A stretch of 64,000 nucleotides of DNA from Paludibacter sp. (GTDB lineage: Bacteria; Bacteroidota; Bacteroidia; Bacteroidales; Paludibacteraceae), in contig NZ_WASO01000015.1 in NCBI RefSeq assembly GCF_009712605.1, positions 124,001-188,000 on the forward strand, given 5' to 3'. This document shows, piece by piece, positions 62,819 to 64,000 of this stretch (positions are counted from its first letter, which is position 1; each line of letters opens with the position of its first letter). The notes under the pieces were generated by a model. That model saw only the letters and a program-made list of their open reading frames with translations. It ran no database searches and was not told the DNA's origin. A program made the position numbers and the translations under genes.

Positions 62819-64000
62819 ATGGGTATGGAGAGTAAACGTTTTTTATTTTCGTTATTGGCATTGATGACTATTTGTGTAACGTCAGTATCTGCAAAAAGTG
62901 CAGCTGATATTTCGGCAACGGTAAAAGATAGTCAGACAAAGCAGCCAATTGAGTTTGCAACAGTAGAGTTGTTATCGGCGCACGACAGTTTGCTGATAGG
63001 GTGTATAACTGATTCAAAAGGATACTTTGAGATTACCCCGCCGGCAAAAACCGGTAAAATCCGAATTCGCTATCTGGGATATAAAAATCTCGAGATGGTA
63101 TTCAAGGATCGAGATCTGGGAACTCTTTTAATGGAAGAGGATTCTAAACAACTAAATGAGGTTGCGGTGAAAGGCAGCGCAAGGCAAAATAAGATTGATC
63201 GTGATGTTTTTACTATTACAAAAGAATTGAAGGCGGGAACAGCTTCGTCGCAGGAACTGCTGGGTAAGCTGAATGGGGTGAATTATAACCGGTATGACAA
63301 GTCAATCAGTGTAAACGGAAGTACGAAGGTGCTGATTTTGATTGATGGTGTTGAAAAAGATCAGCAAATGGCCAAGACACTTTCGCCCGACCGGATTGAG
63401 CGGGTCGAAGTGATAAAGGATCCGGTAGGTAAATATGCAACTGATGGTTATACGGCGGTTATTAATATTGTGCTCAAGAAAGATTATTCGGGGGTTGATT
63501 TCTATGTGGGAAATACTACCTTTTTCGATTTGGCAGGCAGTAACGGTTCTCAATGGTTTGTTCAGGATTATGGCAATATGAACCTTACCTATACTTATAA
63601 GAAATACAATATTTATATGTCGGGGTGGGGGTATGGCAATAATTTTTGTCTGCCATTCGATAATATTAAGAAGTATGGTAGTATAACGACAGCTTCAGAT
63701 CCGTTTGATTTTGATAACCCTAATGGACGGATAAAAGATGCCAGTGGAAGCGCAAGCCTGGGCGGCGACTACATGCTGAGTAAAACACAGACAATATCTG
63801 CGGAGATAAACTGGAGCGGAGATAAGCAGAATCAGTCCTTTCTTAATAATCTGACCAATTCAAATAATGGGGTCTTTCTTAGCAGAAGTACGTCGGAATC
63901 TTTGCAGAAAGGGCATAATAATTCAATTACCACAACAATAACCTATAACGGAAAATTCGGAGAAAAGAGCACGTTGACATCGGATTTGCGTTATGGGTTC
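62819..64000 (+). CDS. TonB-dependent-receptor-like outer-membrane protein (3' cut by window end)
   Basis: The frame is open to the window edge, 394 codons from ATG 62819 (a second in-frame ATG is at 62825). A signal peptide (MESKRFLFSLLALMTICVTS) precedes a carboxypeptidase-regulatory-like domain (about 25-100: ISATVKDSQTKQPIEFATVEL, DSKGYFEI, IRYLGYK). A plug-like domain follows (about 110-215: VLILIDGVEKD, RIERVEVIKDPVGKY, VINIVLKK). After that come barrel strands of the outer-membrane beta-barrel family. The ligand is unknown; the barrel continues outside the window. Confidence 0.87.
   Translation, partial: MGMESKRFLFSLLALMTICVTSVSAKSAADISATVKDSQTKQPIEFATVELLSAHDSLLIGCITDSKGYFEITPPAKTGKIRIRYLGYKNLEMVFKDRDLGTLLMEEDSKQLNEVAVKGSARQNKIDRDVFTITKELKAGTASSQELLGKLNGVNYNRYDKSISVNGSTKVLILIDGVEKDQQMAKTLSPDRIERVEVIKDPVGKYATDGYTAVINIVLKKDYSGVDFYVGNTTFFDLAGSNGSQWFVQDYGNMNLTYTYKKYNIYMSGWGYGNNFCLPFDNIKKYGSITTASDPFDFDNPNGRIKDASGSASLGGDYMLSKTQTISAEINWSGDKQNQSFLNNLTNSNNGVFLSRSTSESLQKGHNNSITTTITYNGKFGEKSTLTSDLRYGF

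Overview
The window is a piece of a Bacteroidota chromosome, most likely order Bacteroidales. The signs are SprB repeats and a type A sorting domain of the type IX secretion system (T9SS), a TANFOR domain, gldD and gldE, an RprX/RprY-type two-component pair, the methylmalonyl-CoA epimerase/carboxyltransferase cluster of propionate formers, and promoters of the TAnnTTTG (-7) class found in this phylum. A Paludibacter-like propionate producer would fit, but the genus is a guess.

Positions 1-17551 form an accessory region, all on the + strand, for the cell surface. In order it holds a truncated SprB-repeat T9SS cargo, a GLUG-repeat lipoprotein, a small AT-rich membrane protein, a 1415-residue TANFOR/fibronectin/metalloprotease/hydrolase protein, a small AT-rich lipoprotein, a 1511-residue exported protein of unknown function, a three-PKD lipoprotein and an outer-membrane beta-barrel protein. 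The 1415-residue protein changes from GC-rich to AT-rich near position 7250, and an even more AT-rich lipoprotein gene follows. This resembles the trunk/exchangeable tip/immunity layout of polymorphic toxins and is the best candidate for an undescribed system here. Two short palindromic repeats related to an intergenic copy at 55836-55923 sit in frame in one of its fibronectin domains.

Positions 17552-31871 are mostly housekeeping: three tRNA genes (Leu, Leu, Gly) with their own promoter and terminator; the carboxy(nor)spermidine pathway (nspC and its dehydrogenase) with a TonB-C protein between them, next to recA; a rhomboid protease overlapping comEC; argH, an SRPBCC protein and pyrE; mnmD; an unknown helical protein; uvrA.

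Positions 31872-43322 carry an RprXY-like two-component pair behind a leader rich in GTTAA motifs, an RsmI-like methyltransferase, a sufB without sufCD beside it, a phosphopantetheinyl transferase, gldD-gldE-ssb-mutY, and HU followed by a 29-codon AURKAIP1/COX24-type gene and an RNase G/E gene.

Positions 43323-54990 carry leuS, a DEAD-box helicase, a transaldolase-like aldolase, an exopolyphosphatase, a small exported protein, an SpoU-type rRNA/tRNA methylase, metG (with a 21-bp hairpin in its leader), an unknown membrane protein and a C1-family peptidase. Positions 54991-64000 carry the propionate cluster (mce, mmdA, an unknown 61-residue protein, biotin carrier), a PAP2 phosphatase, trigger factor, fabH, rpmF, a YceD/DUF177 gene and the start of a TonB-dependent-receptor-like outer-membrane protein cut by the window end.

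All calls come from reading the sequence and remembered family features. No database search was run.
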